Shown one piece after another: positions 6,791 through 16,231 of a stretch of 37,007 nt of DNA; position 1 is the stretch's first letter, and the number at the start of each line of letters is the position of its first letter. This DNA comes from JBDKVA01 sp039679375. GTDB taxonomy: Bacteria > Bacillota > Clostridia > Acetivibrionales > DTU013. The notes below the pieces were generated by a model, which did not search any database, had not been told where the DNA came from, and saw only the letters and a program-made list of their open reading frames with translations. Where the stretch lies: the NCBI GenBank assembly GCA_039679375.1, contig JBDKVA010000133.1, positions 1-37,007 of the forward strand, in the 5' to 3' direction. Both the position numbers and the translations under genes were made by a program.

Positions 6791-9700
6791 TTACCTGTTC
6801 TTTGAGACCAGCTTGACATTTTCAATGCCAAATCGCTCAATTAGTTCATTTAGCAGTGTCTCACATTTTTCAACCCGATATTCCCCAATATTCATTATGG
6901 CAACATTTCCCATATTTCCTGTGCTGCAAAAATATACAGGAGTTGTACCATTAAAATAATTCAATAGAGAAAATGTCGATTTCATCAATTTGCTGTCCGG
7001 CAATTCTTCCGTCTTAATATACAGCTTATCTGTGCGCCCCGCACCATTCTGAGCAGCTCCGTTTGATACCATGCCCTTAATAACCTGTCCATTGGTCTCA
7101 CCAGACTTTTTTTTGATCGGTCTTACACTGTCACAGATTATTTTAGGCTGTTCTTCTTCTTTTATACTAATGCGGCCATCAATGAACACAGCGTTTTCAT
7201 CAACAAGCAGTCCGGCATATTTTGACAGGACGGTCGGGAAAACGATGACCTCCATGCTTCCGTAAAGATCCTCCAGTGTAACAAATGCCATCAGATTATT
7301 GCTCTTTGTTGTCTTTGTCTTTTTTCCTGCAATGATACCTCCAACCGTTACAAGCAAACTGTCTGTCAGGTTCCTTCCACCTGCTCCGAGGCTGTCGGAG
7401 GCAACGCCGGGCTCATCTGAAGCACCTTCACCCAAATCAAGGCTATTCATCGTAGCCTGTTCAAGAATTTCCGCCTCGAATTCCTTCAACGGATGGCCTG
7501 AGACATATAGTCCGAGCATTTCTTTTTCCATCGCCAGAAGCATTTTAGGCGGGAATTCATTTAGCTCCGGAAAACTGTCTTCCGCCTTCATGGAATGCTC
7601 CTCGCCAGGTATTTCGAAAAGTGAAAGCTGACCTTCTACTTTGTTCTTTTTGCTTTGCTGGACTCCATCAAGCAGCTTTTCATAAACAGCCATCAGCCTT
7701 GACCTGAAAACGCCGAAGGAGTCAAAAGCACCGCACTTGATAAGGCTTTCAACGCATCTTTTATTGATATCCCTCTCAGCAATCCGTTCGCAGAAGTCGC
7801 TGAAGCTTTTGAATAAACCTTTCTGATCCCTTTCATTAATCAATTCTCTGACAGCACTTTCACCGACATTTTTCACTGCCGCCATGCCAAATCTGATTTT
7901 TCTATTTATGACAGTAAATTTCACATCACTCTCATTTACGTCCGGGGGTAACACTTGTATGCCCATCAGCTTGCATTCGTGTACATACTGGGACACCTTC
8001 TCACTGCTTCCAAGGAAGCTGTTCAGAGATGCCGCCATGAATTCAACGGGGTAATAGTGCTTGAGCCAGGCAGTCTGGTATGCGATAACGGCATAAGCCG
8101 CAGCATGGGACTTGTTAAAGGCATAGCTTGCAAAATCGATCATCTGGTCAAAGATCCGGTTTGCTGCATTTTCATCGACGCCATTTCTTACAGCACCCTT
8201 TATAATCACATTTCCATCCTCATCAACAATACCGTGTATGAAATTCTCCCGTTCCTTTTGCATCACATCATGCTTTTTCTTTGACATAGCGCGTCTGACA
8301 AGGTCGGAGCGGCCATAGGAGTAACCGCCCAACTCCCGGACGATCTGCATGACCTGCTCCTGGTAGACCATGCACCCGTAAGTAACATCCAGAATGCTTT
8401 CCAGCATGGGATGTTCATATTCTACATTGCCCGGGAAGTTCTTATTTCGTATGTATTTGGGTATGGAATCCATCGGGCCGGGCCTGTAGAGTGAAATGCC
8501 TGCGATAATATCCTCAAGTGAAGCCGGTTGCAGATCCTTCATAAATTGTGTCATACCCGTACTTTCGAGCTGGAAAACGCCTGATGTCTTGCCTTCGCCG
8601 ATCATCCCGTAAACTTCGGGATCTTCCATATTAAGCTTTTCAATATCTATCCGGATATCATGATTTTTATAAATCAGGTCTGTCGCATCGCGTATGACCG
8701 TCAAGGTTCTGAGTCCGAGGAAATCCATCTTCAGCAGGCCAAGCTCCTCCAGTAAGCCCATTGTAAACTGGGTTGTCACACTTTCATCATTTTTCTGCAG
8801 AGGAACATACTCCGTGATAGGATCCTTTGAAATCACGACCCCTGCAGCATGCGTACTGGCATGCCTCGGCATGCCCTCAAGCAGTCTGGCCGTGTCGATC
8901 AGTTCCGTAGCTCTGTAATCATCCTCATACTTTTTCCTCAGCTCAGGATTTAATTCCAGCGCTTTATCAATGGTCATGCCTATTTGGAACGGTATCATCT
9001 TGGCGATCTGGTCAACGTCGCCATAAGGGATATCCAGAGCCCTTCCGACGTCGCGTATGGCCCCTCTGGCCGCCATGGTCCCAAAAGTGATGATCTGCGC
9101 GACTTTGTCCTCGCCATATTTCCGAACGACATAGTCAATGACCTCCTGCCTTCTCTCATAGCAGAAGTCGATATCGATATCAGGCATTGTTACTCTTTCG
9201 GGATTGAGAAATCGTTCGAACAGCAGATTATATTTTAGAGGGTCTATGCTTGTAATTCCGAGGCAGTAAGCTGCCAGACTCCCCGCTGCCGAACCCCTGC
9301 CCGGTCCTACCATGATCCCGTTGTCCTTCGCATATTTTATGAAGTCCCAGACGATCAGGAAATAATCCACATACCCCATTTTATGTATAACCTGCAATTC
9401 ATATTCAAGCCGCTCTACGTATGCCGGATCGGAGGAAGCGTTATCCGGAAGCCGTGCAAGGCCCTCAATACAAAGGCTTTTAAGATATCCGAAAGGCTCT
9501 CTGTTTTCCGGTACCTTGAATTGCGGCAGGTGAAGTTTGTTGAACTCCAACTCGACATTGCAGCTTTCTGCAATTCTGACCGTGTTTTCGATCGCCTCAG
9601 GGATATATTTGAACGCATCAGCCATTTCCTCCGGTGATTTGATATAAAAATCATCGGAGCTGAACTTCATCCTATCCTCGTCTGTGATCTTTTTTCCCGT

Positions 9701-10402
9701 CTGGATACATAATAAAACCTCGTGGGCTCTTGCATCGTCACGTTTCAGGTAGTGGGCATCATTAGTGGCTGCAAGCGGGATACCTGTCTCTCTGGATAGT
9801 TTGATCAAGCTTTGATTGACCAGGTTCTGTTCTTCTATGCCATTGCTTTGAAGTTCCAGATAAAAATAGCCTTGTCCGAATATTTCATTAAAGGTCAATG
9901 CTCTTTGTTTTGCCTTTCCGTAATCGCCCTCCAGTATAGCAGCAGGCACATCACCGGAAAGACATGCGCTAAGAGCCGTGATACCCCCGGAAAAGCGCCT
10001 CAGTACCTCCAGATCGATTCTGGGCTTGTAATAGAAGCCCTCTGTGAAGCCGGCGGATACGATCTTCATCAGATTTTTATAGCCTGCGTAATCTCTGGCA
10101 AGAAGCACCAGATGCCCTTGATCCGAATCGATTCCAGGCTGCCTGTCAAAGCGCGTACGCCTGGCAGTGTATACTTCACAGCCAAGGATCGGCTTGATCC
10201 CGTTTTTTTTTGCAGCCTTATAAAAATCAATTACGCCATACATCACCCCATGATCGGTGATTGCAACACTTTTCATACCAAGCTCTGCTATCCGCGGCAT
10301 CAGATCCGGTATCCTGTTCGCACCGTCAAGCAGGCTGTATTCCGTATGTACGTGTAAATGGACGAAATCCGTTTTTCCCTTATTACCTGCATTTTCACTC
10401 AA
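6791..10402 (-). CDS. dnaE: DNA polymerase III subunit alpha (DnaE)
   Basis: Replicative polymerase, about 1203 residues. In order: N-terminal PHP domain (FVHLHVHTEYSLLDG, ITDHGVMYG), the palm with the acidic motif MPDIDIDFCYERR, the GPGRGSAAGS segment, fingers and beta-clamp-binding region, helix-hairpin-helix (the AVKNVGESAV area), and an OB fold near residue 1000 (GGIIAGKKTKTTK). It is DnaE rather than PolC, as no inserted exonuclease domain is visible. Start TTG 10402 gives MSENAGNKGKTDFVHLH; GGGAGG lies 12 bases upstream, rather far, and no better in-frame start is seen before the PHP motif. Downstream come mtrB, DUF2007 and the thioesterase gene in the same direction. Confidence 0.96.
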   Translation of the reverse strand: MSENAGNKGKTDFVHLHVHTEYSLLDGANRIPDLMPRIAELGMKSVAITDHGVMYGVIDFYKAAKKNGIKPILGCEVYTARRTRFDRQPGIDSDQGHLVLLARDYAGYKNLMKIVSAGFTEGFYYKPRIDLEVLRRFSGGITALSACLSGDVPAAILEGDYGKAKQRALTFNEIFGQGYFYLELQSNGIEEQNLVNQSLIKLSRETGIPLAATNDAHYLKRDDARAHEVLLCIQTGKKITDEDRMKFSSDDFYIKSPEEMADAFKYIPEAIENTVRIAESCNVELEFNKLHLPQFKVPENREPFGYLKSLCIEGLARLPDNASSDPAYVERLEYELQVIHKMGYVDYFLIVWDFIKYAKDNGIMVGPGRGSAAGSLAAYCLGITSIDPLKYNLLFERFLNPERVTMPDIDIDFCYERRQEVIDYVVRKYGEDKVAQIITFGTMAARGAIRDVGRALDIPYGDVDQIAKMIPFQIGMTIDKALELNPELRKKYEDDYRATELIDTARLLEGMPRHASTHAAGVVISKDPITEYVPLQKNDESVTTQFTMGLLEELGLLKMDFLGLRTLTVIRDATDLIYKNHDIRIDIEKLNMEDPEVYGMIGEGKTSGVFQLESTGMTQFMKDLQPASLEDIIAGISLYRPGPMDSIPKYIRNKNFPGNVEYEHPMLESILDVTYGCMVYQEQVMQIVRELGGYSYGRSDLVRRAMSKKKHDVMQKERENFIHGIVDEDGNVIIKGAVRNGVDENAANRIFDQMIDFASYAFNKSHAAAYAVIAYQTAWLKHYYPVEFMAASLNSFLGSSEKVSQYVHECKLMGIQVLPPDVNESDVKFTVINRKIRFGMAAVKNVGESAVRELINERDQKGLFKSFSDFCERIAERDINKRCVESLIKCGAFDSFGVFRSRLMAVYEKLLDGVQQSKKNKVEGQLSLFEIPGEEHSMKAEDSFPELNEFPPKMLLAMEKEMLGLYVSGHPLKEFEAEILEQATMNSLDLGEGASDEPGVASDSLGAGGRNLTDSLLVTVGGIIAGKKTKTTKSNNLMAFVTLEDLYGSMEVIVFPTVLSKYAGLLVDENAVFIDGRISIKEEEQPKIICDSVRPIKKKSGETNGQVIKGMVSNGAAQNGAGRTDKLYIKTEELPDSKLMKSTFSLLNYFNGTTPVYFCSTGNMGNVAIMNIGEYRVEKCETLLNELIERFGIENVKLVSKNR

Positions 10403-10474
10403 CTTGCAGCCGAACCTCCCTGCACATAATCTATATATCTCTTAAATTATGTACCATCTTGTCCGGGATTTCAA

Positions 10475-10501
10475 GTAGGGGCGACCATTGGTCGCCCCTA
10501 C
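10475..10501. repeat. GC-rich perfect palindrome (REP-like element)
   Basis: Arm GTAGGGGCGACC (10475-10486), spacer ATT, and the exact complement (10490-10501). It lies between the HD-GYP gene end and the dnaE start and is much more GC-rich than its surroundings. Palindromes of this GGGGCGACC type recur in several clostridial genomes, from memory. It has no T-run on either strand, so it is more like a dispersed repeat than a terminator. Confidence 0.7.
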
Positions 10502-10588
10502 GACATTCGAATAATGCATAGTTAAAATGTGTAGCCGCGCACTTCTCCCATATTACGCAGTATTCCCATGCTTCCTGTATCCTTAATA

Positions 10589-11653
10589 TTACAACTCGCA
10601 TCCGTCAACGATGAATATGTTGTTTTGCTTCGAGAGGTCGATTTCCTTGCATATGCCAATCTTTTTGGCATTGCTGTCATACACGATCCGTATGACAGGT
10701 CTGGTAGGCATCAGCCTGTTATCCCTGACAACAAGCGCCCGTTCTTTTGTATTGAGCAACACCCCGGTGCCGACAGGGTAAATAGTAACATATTTGACAA
10801 AGCTCTCAATGACCTTGGGATCGAAATGATTTACCCCAAGAGAGGTGATATATTCATAAACCTCGTTCGGTTTAAGCTTCTTCCGGTATACACGGTCAGA
10901 GGTAAGCGCATCGTATACATCTGCGATCGCTACAATTCTTGCGCAGATCTGTATGTTTTCACTTTTCAGCTGGAGTGGATATCCGCTCCCATCGAACCTT
11001 TCATGATGTCCAAATGCAATATAGGCAGAAACAAGGCTGACCTTTTTGCTCCTTTTCAGCATGTCATACCCGAAAATAGTATGCTTCTTTATTTCTTCAA
11101 ATTCATCCACTGTAAGCTGTGAAGGTTTTTTCAGTATTTCGTTCGGTATGCAAAGCTTCCCGATATCGTGCATAATTGCCCCGCAGCCAAGCTCCCTGAG
11201 CCTTTGAAGATCAAAGCCAAGACCGATGCCTGTTATCAGCGAGAGGATACATACATTGACCGAATGCTCGAAGGTATAATCATCTACAGATTTGATTTCC
11301 GAAAGGTTATATAGGATATCGTTATTTTCCAGTAATTCATCTACTATATTATTTACCATTTTCTTAACGCCTTCCACGTCGAGCGATGCAGAAAAATGGT
11401 AGTTTTTCATCATATTTTTAACAAGAACAACAGCCTCATTGCGTGTTTGTTCCTTAATAACATCTTCTATTTTTAGATTGACGGAGATTTCATCTTCCAG
11501 ATAAACTTCAGTGACTCCATGGCTTTTAAGTTTTTCTATATAACTCTCTCTCAGTTCAATGCCCTTGGACAGCAGTACACCTCCGTCGGAATTGAATATA
11601 GTACGGGCCAGCTTTGCACCTAACTGTATCGAGTTTATATTTACTTTACGCAT
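10589..11653 (-). CDS. HD-GYP domain protein, predicted c-di-GMP phosphodiesterase
   Basis: A 354-residue protein with an N-terminal ~110-residue region found before HD-GYP domains (VNINSIQLGAKLARTIFN) and a full HD-GYP domain: EHSVNVCILS, the HD pair in AIMHDIGKLCIP, IKKHTIFGYDML, and HHERFDGSGYP, the last being the GYP motif in its common GSGYP context. Such domains hydrolyse cyclic di-GMP or related dinucleotides. No receiver or membrane segment is present, so it is probably cytoplasmic. A C-terminal ~60-residue beta-rich tail (ALVVRDNRLMPTRPVIRIVYD) is usual in this subgroup. The ATG at 11653 follows GGGAGG by five bases. It is transcribed on its own, toward dnaE. Confidence 0.92.
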   Translation of the reverse strand: MRKVNINSIQLGAKLARTIFNSDGGVLLSKGIELRESYIEKLKSHGVTEVYLEDEISVNLKIEDVIKEQTRNEAVVLVKNMMKNYHFSASLDVEGVKKMVNNIVDELLENNDILYNLSEIKSVDDYTFEHSVNVCILSLITGIGLGFDLQRLRELGCGAIMHDIGKLCIPNEILKKPSQLTVDEFEEIKKHTIFGYDMLKRSKKVSLVSAYIAFGHHERFDGSGYPLQLKSENIQICARIVAIADVYDALTSDRVYRKKLKPNEVYEYITSLGVNHFDPKVIESFVKYVTIYPVGTGVLLNTKERALVVRDNRLMPTRPVIRIVYDSNAKKIGICKEIDLSKQNNIFIVDGCEL

Positions 11654-11848
11654 CGTATCCTCCCGGATTTCTCATTGGTGCTGCTGCACGTGCGATGTAG
11701 ATCTGGCAGCAAAATAGCAAACAAATACATATTCGACATTTTTAAATAAAATCCTTCCTTATTTTCACAAAAGATTTGGATCAGTTTTACAGCTTACATC
11801 GAATTATTTATTAAATATCGGGCAATAAATGTTATATCAAACTATTTA

Positions 11849-11857
11849 TGGTATAAT
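11849..11857 (+). promoter_or_regulatory. Extended -10 promoter of the Cys-rich gene
   Basis: TATAAT at 11852-11857 preceded by TGG (extended -10), 32 bases before the ATG at 11890; the -35 region is weak. An AGAAAGGA ribosome site precedes the start. The rest of 11654-11889 is the divergent spacer and shows nothing else I can support. Confidence 0.6.
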
Positions 11858-11889
11858 CTGTATTAGAAATTGGAAGAAAGGATACATAT

Positions 11890-12537
11890 ATGTTAAAAAC
11901 CACTACCGAAAATTTCACTGAAGCAATACCCATAACAAGACTTTTATCCATTTATAAAAAATTAATACAATCTGTCTCAGCGCTCGGGAGTTTTTGCATA
12001 TTATCCGAAGATACCGTGTACAAAAGGAATTTCATACGTGATTTTATGCCTGAATTGTATAAGCAGCACACTTCCGGCTTATATATGAACTGCGTATTCT
12101 GTGCAAATCTTGTCAGGTCGAAATGCCACAGCAATTGCCTTAAATGCTGCCAGGGCACTTATATACACTGCAGCTCGCTTCTCCCCGGACTGCTTGATTT
12201 TGACACAAGGCACCATTACTGCATGGACATCCTGACACTTCCCTGGTATTACAGAGAGACCTGCAGCAGTTTCGAAAGGCTGCCTCCTCAGAATTATTTC
12301 AGAAACCTTTTCGTTGCTTTCAGTTCAAATGAAATATATAATTTTGAAGTGCTGGAAGGTTTGGAAAAAGGCCTTTCAGCTGAAGAAAGGCCTTGCCACA
12401 TATGTGCCTCCGTTGATTATGAGCTTTATAAAAAGTGTTGCGGACAAGGCGATTTCGATCTGTTCACTCCTTGCAGCAAGATTATCGGCGAACTAGACTC
12501 CTACTATCATGAGCACTCTGCCGATTGCCAAATTTGA
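11890..12537 (+). CDS. Unrecognised cysteine-rich protein
   Basis: 215 residues, 16 of them cysteine (positions 36, 68, 71, 79, 83, 86, 87, 94, 111, 125, 169, 172, 183, 184, 195 and 213). The densest part is a CxxC-x7-CxxxCxxCC cluster at 68-87 (MNCVFCANLV, SKCHSNCLKCC), with further pairs at 169/172 and 183/184, suggesting a Zn or Fe-S protein. There is no signal peptide and no membrane segment; the N-terminal 60 residues are helical. I do not recognise the family. It is a single-gene plus-strand unit with its own promoter and RBS, ending 12 bases from the convergent phosphohexomutase stop. Coding character is good (long frame, clear RBS), so I think it is real. Confidence 0.75.
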   Translation: MLKTTTENFTEAIPITRLLSIYKKLIQSVSALGSFCILSEDTVYKRNFIRDFMPELYKQHTSGLYMNCVFCANLVRSKCHSNCLKCCQGTYIHCSSLLPGLLDFDTRHHYCMDILTLPWYYRETCSSFERLPPQNYFRNLFVAFSSNEIYNFEVLEGLEKGLSAEERPCHICASVDYELYKKCCGQGDFDLFTPCSKIIGELDSYYHEHSADCQI

Positions 12538-12549
12538 TTCTGAATCCGC

Positions 12550-14286
12550 CTACAACAATTTCTTAATAGCATTAATTATATTTTCCTTCATGTATTCAAG
12601 CTTTTGTTGTGCCTTTTCCAACGATGTCTCGGATACGCCGTAGTATATCTTGATCTTTGGCTCCGTGCCGGAAGGTCTGATGCAGAACCACGAACCGTCC
12701 GTCAACCCATAATAGAGCACATTGGAAACGGGAAGTTCAAGCGGTGTTTTCTTACCTGTACGAACATGCAGTACTTCTTTGATTTGATAATCCCTTATCG
12801 TCTCTACATCGCAATCGCCGAATTTTGCTGCTTTACCGGAGCGTAACGAATCCATTGCACTGCTTATTTTCGCTACTCCCTCTTTGCCTTCCAAAGTAAA
12901 CGAAGTAATGCCTTCTATAAAGTATCCATACTTTTTGAATATCTCCTGCAGTCCCTCATACAATGACATGCCGCGTCTTTTGTAATACGCAGCCATTTCG
13001 GCGATCAGCATGCTTGCCACCACGGCATCCTTGTCGCGGGCAAAAGTACCTGCAAGGTAGCCATAACTCTCTTCAAACCCGAAGATGTACTTTTTAGATC
13101 CCGTTTCATCAAGTTCCTTGATTTTTTCACCTATGAACTTGAATCCCGTAAGCACTTCGATCAGCTCTACATTGTAATGGTCAGCGATGCTTCGTGCCAG
13201 TTCGCTCGTAACGATGGTTTTCATCACAAAGCCATTGGCCGGAAGGCTCCCGACCTCCTTTTTCTGTGAAAGGATGTATTCAAGAAGCAGGCAGCCTGTC
13301 TGGTTACCTGTAAGGACAACATATTCCCCCGCTGAATTTCTGACGACAACGCCCACTCTGTCACAGTCAGGATCTGTTCCGATGATCAGGTCTACATCTT
13401 CCTTTTTGGCGAGCTCGATAGCAAGTTTGAATGAATCCTTTTCCTCCGGGTTCGGATATTTGACCGTATGGAATTCTGGATCGGGTAATTCCTGCTCTTT
13501 TACAACCAGCACATTTTTGAAGCCGGTTTCATCCAGGATCCTTCTAACGGGTTTATTACCTGCGCCATGCAAAGGCGTGTAAACGATTTTCATCGAACCT
13601 GCGGTATTCGCTGCAGCCTTAGGATTGACAACAAGAGACTTGAGATTGTTTATGTAGATATCGTCGATCCGGCTGCCTATTTTTTGGATTAAACCCTTTG
13701 AAATCGCCTCTTGCTCCGGCATCGGCATCACTTTTGTAATATCGGTTATCTTTTCTATTTCCTTGAACACAGCCTCTGACCCTTCAAGAGGAATCTGGCC
13801 CCCGTCTTCGCCGTATACCTTATATCCATTGTACTGCTTCGGATTGTGGCTTGCCGTGATCACAATGCCCGCTGCGGCATTCAAATGCCGGACTGCGAAT
13901 GATAGCTCCGGCGTCGGACGGAGTTCATCAAACAGGTAAGCGGTAATTCCATTGGCAGCAAAAACCCTTGCCGCTTCCATCGCGAATTCCGGCGATTTAT
14001 GCCTTGAATCATAAGCTATGGCAATACCGCGCCGGTGTGCGCCCTCAATTGAATTGGAAATGTAATTGGCAAGTCCCTGGGATGCCTTTCTTACTGTATA
14101 AATGTTCATCCTGTTAGTGCCGGCGCCAATAATGCCTCTAAGTCCTCCGGTTCCGAATTCCAGATCTCTGTAGAACCTTTCTTCTATTTCACCGGGGTTG
14201 TCCTTTATCTTTTCAAGCTCCTTTTTTGTCTCGGCATCAAAATAATCATTATTTATCCAAACATCATACAATGATCTGCTATCCAT
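12550..14286 (-). CDS. Phospho-sugar mutase (phosphoglucomutase/phosphomannomutase family)
   Basis: Interconverts hexose 1- and 6-phosphates, feeding UDP-glucose or GDP-mannose synthesis. All four alpha-D-phosphohexomutase signatures are present: the phosphoserine loop TASHNPKQYNGYKVYG, the metal loop GTDPDCDRVG, the sugar-binding GFEESYGYL and the phosphate-binding RPSGTEPKIKIYY. Length 578 matches the Gram-positive PgcA-type subgroup; GFEESYGY suits glucose or mannose phosphate rather than glucosamine. The ATG at 14286 follows GGAGG. It has its own promoter just upstream and converges on the Cys-rich gene. Confidence 0.92.
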   Translation of the reverse strand: MDSRSLYDVWINNDYFDAETKKELEKIKDNPGEIEERFYRDLEFGTGGLRGIIGAGTNRMNIYTVRKASQGLANYISNSIEGAHRRGIAIAYDSRHKSPEFAMEAARVFAANGITAYLFDELRPTPELSFAVRHLNAAAGIVITASHNPKQYNGYKVYGEDGGQIPLEGSEAVFKEIEKITDITKVMPMPEQEAISKGLIQKIGSRIDDIYINNLKSLVVNPKAAANTAGSMKIVYTPLHGAGNKPVRRILDETGFKNVLVVKEQELPDPEFHTVKYPNPEEKDSFKLAIELAKKEDVDLIIGTDPDCDRVGVVVRNSAGEYVVLTGNQTGCLLLEYILSQKKEVGSLPANGFVMKTIVTSELARSIADHYNVELIEVLTGFKFIGEKIKELDETGSKKYIFGFEESYGYLAGTFARDKDAVVASMLIAEMAAYYKRRGMSLYEGLQEIFKKYGYFIEGITSFTLEGKEGVAKISSAMDSLRSGKAAKFGDCDVETIRDYQIKEVLHVRTGKKTPLELPVSNVLYYGLTDGSWFCIRPSGTEPKIKIYYGVSETSLEKAQQKLEYMKENIINAIKKLL

Positions 14287-14325
14287 ACTCTTCTATAATC
14301 CTCCGATTTATGTCTTAACTTTTCC

Positions 14326-14354
14326 AGTATATCACAGCAGAAGTCCTTCGGCAA
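14326..14354 (-). promoter_or_regulatory. Promoter of the phosphohexomutase gene
   Basis: Minus strand: -35 TTGCCG (14354-14349), 17 bases, -10 TATACT (14331-14326) preceded by TGA (extended -10), about 40 bases before the ATG. Confidence 0.55.
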
Positions 14355-14392
14355 CGGGGACATTGACTTTTCAGCGTTAAAGCGGGATGCGG

Positions 14393-14593
14393 GAGGTGAG
14401 AGGTGGGAAAGGAGTAAAGAACTGTACAAAGAAAAGGATCACATCCGTAACGGAGTAAATAGAGGTATTATCAAAGGAGCATCAGGTTCTCTGGATCGTA
14501 GCCGGATTACAAAGCTAACGCCAAATAACAAAAGGACGGTTCAGCTGATTAATCATAACCGCTAAAACCGTCCCACCGATTACCTCTCACCTC
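14393..14593. repeat. Non-coding spacer with a distant 12-bp inverted repeat
   Basis: GAGGTGAGAGGT at 14393-14404 has its exact complement at 14582-14593, beside the spoIVA stop. Between them lies the spoIVA terminator and no convincing frame. The left copy sits in a purine-rich stretch (14385-14420). The pair could be ends of a decayed miniature element, or chance in purine-rich sequence. Confidence 0.35.
14526..14573 (-). terminator. Intrinsic terminator of spoIVA
   Basis: On the minus strand, GGACGGTT (14573-14566) and AACCGTCC (14541-14534) form an 8-bp stem with a 24-base loop, followed at once by TTTTGTTATTT. It lies about 20 bases past the spoIVA stop. Confidence 0.7.
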
Positions 14594-14594
14594 A

Positions 14595-16073
14595 TTAAAG
14601 TATAATGCAGATCAACCCGCCGCTTCCTTCGTTTATAATCCTCTGCAGTGTCTCCTGAAGCTTCAGCTGTGCATCCTCTGGCATCCTGTTAAGTTTGTTG
14701 TGCAAACCCTCGCTGACCAGCTCATGAAGCGATTTGCCAAATATGTTCGATTCCCAGATTTTCCCTGGTTCACTTTCAAATTCCTTCAGAAGATAATTTA
14801 CAAGTTCCTCGGATTGCTTCTCTGTCCCCACCAGCGGTGCTATCTCCGTTTCGATATCCGCCCTTATCATATGGATGGATGGCGCACTGGCCCTCAGCTT
14901 CACTCCAAAGCGGTTGCCTTGTTTGATGATTTCCGGTTCGTCCAGCGTCATCTCCTCCATTTGTGGAGTCACTACGCCATACCCCTTGACTCTCACCTCA
15001 TGCAGTGCAAATTCCACTCTTTCATATTCCCTCTTGATCCTGGCCAGGTCCTTGACCAGAGTGATCAACCTGTGTTCGCCCTCGATCTGAAGTCCGGTAG
15101 AATCACTGAGAATCTTGTAGAAAAGTTCTTCCGGAGCTTCCAGATTGAGGAACATATTTCCCATTCCTGCATTTATTTCCGTCAGGTTCGCTTTTTTGAT
15201 GAATTCATACCCGCCAAATCTGCTCAGAGAATCCTTTGCTTCACGTATTTTCTGGACGCCTTTGAATGTATCCCTGATCGCCTGCAGCATGTCGACCCGG
15301 AGCCAGTGATCCTCCTCAAGCGTTTCGATCCACCTGGGAATATCGATGCCTATTTCGCATATCGGGAACTCATAAAGGATCCGCTCCATTATACCGGCCA
15401 TCTCTTCATTACGCATCTGTGCGCAATTTACGCTTATAACCGGGACATTATATTTCTCCTCGAGCTCCTGCCTCAGTTTCTCCGTCTCACTGTCATACGG
15501 CCTTGTGGAATTGAGCACGATTACAAACGGCTTGTTGATTTCCTTAAGCTCATTGATAACCCGCTTCTCCGCTTCGATATAATCTTCCCTCTCTATATCC
15601 GTAATACTGCCGTACGTAGTCACTTCGAGCGCGATTGTAGTGTGGTCGTTGATGACCTTTCTTGTGCCCATCTCTGCAGCCTGCTCAAAAGGTATCTGGT
15701 AATCGAACCATGGCGTCGAGACCATCCTGGGAGAATTGTTTTCAAGATATCCGAGCGCTCCCTTTACAAGATAGCCGACACAGTCTACCAGCCGCACTTT
15801 GAGCTTCAGGGTTTCGTCAAGAGTGATCTCAACGGCTTCATTTGGCACGAATTTCGGCTCCGTTGTCATGATCGTCCGTCCTGTAGCGCTTTGTGGAAGC
15901 TCATCCTTTGCCCTTTCACGGCTATAGACATTTTCTATGTTCGGTAAGACCAGCAGGTCCATAAACCTCTTTATCAAGGTTGACTTTCCTGTTCTGACAG
16001 GCCCAACAACACCTATATAAATATCTCCCTGCGTCCTCTCAGCGATCTGCTGATATATGCTGTATTTTTCCAC
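14595..16073 (-). CDS. spoIVA: Stage IV sporulation protein A
   Basis: SpoIVA is an ATPase that polymerises on the forespore surface to form the base of the spore coat. The N-terminal P-loop GVVGPVRTGKST, the SATGRTIMTTEPKFVPN segment, VRLVDCVGY and the C-terminal INEGSGGLICIIL are diagnostic. I place the start at GTG 16073 (MEKYSIYQQIAERTQG), giving 492 residues, the length of the B. subtilis protein; a run of G (AGGGGGGG) lies just upstream. The open frame reaches 16130, but the extra 19 residues lack counterparts. SpoIVA is SigE-controlled in B. subtilis; I found no clear SigE site here. It marks the organism as an endospore former. Confidence 0.97.
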   Translation of the reverse strand: MEKYSIYQQIAERTQGDIYIGVVGPVRTGKSTLIKRFMDLLVLPNIENVYSRERAKDELPQSATGRTIMTTEPKFVPNEAVEITLDETLKLKVRLVDCVGYLVKGALGYLENNSPRMVSTPWFDYQIPFEQAAEMGTRKVINDHTTIALEVTTYGSITDIEREDYIEAEKRVINELKEINKPFVIVLNSTRPYDSETEKLRQELEEKYNVPVISVNCAQMRNEEMAGIMERILYEFPICEIGIDIPRWIETLEEDHWLRVDMLQAIRDTFKGVQKIREAKDSLSRFGGYEFIKKANLTEINAGMGNMFLNLEAPEELFYKILSDSTGLQIEGEHRLITLVKDLARIKREYERVEFALHEVRVKGYGVVTPQMEEMTLDEPEIIKQGNRFGVKLRASAPSIHMIRADIETEIAPLVGTEKQSEELVNYLLKEFESEPGKIWESNIFGKSLHELVSEGLHNKLNRMPEDAQLKLQETLQRIINEGSGGLICIIL

Positions 16074-16131
16074 CCGATAACCCCCCCTAATCTTTAAGTA
16101 AAGCATGCTACGGAATATTTGAGCATCCATT

Positions 16132-16173
16132 GAAAGAGGACTGTTCCAAGATGGAACATGTGTGTCCTCTTTC
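16132..16173. terminator. Nested double hairpin between the dgk-family gene and spoIVA
   Basis: An outer 10-bp stem GAAAGAGGAC (16132-16141) with GTCCTCTTTC (16164-16173) encloses an inner stem GTTCCA/TGGAAC (16143-16157). The arms end in TTTC on both strands, so it could stop transcription from either side, but there is no strong T-run. It is about 60 bases upstream of the spoIVA GTG, so it could also act in the spoIVA leader. Confidence 0.55.
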
Positions 16174-16231
16174 TCGATTCACAATATAAATATATGTCCG
16201 TAATATGTTATTATTACAAAAAAAGAGGGAG

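Noticed and set aside
14385..14420. TRAP-binding GAG repeats
   Set aside because: Only two or three GAG triplets occur and no plus-strand gene follows.
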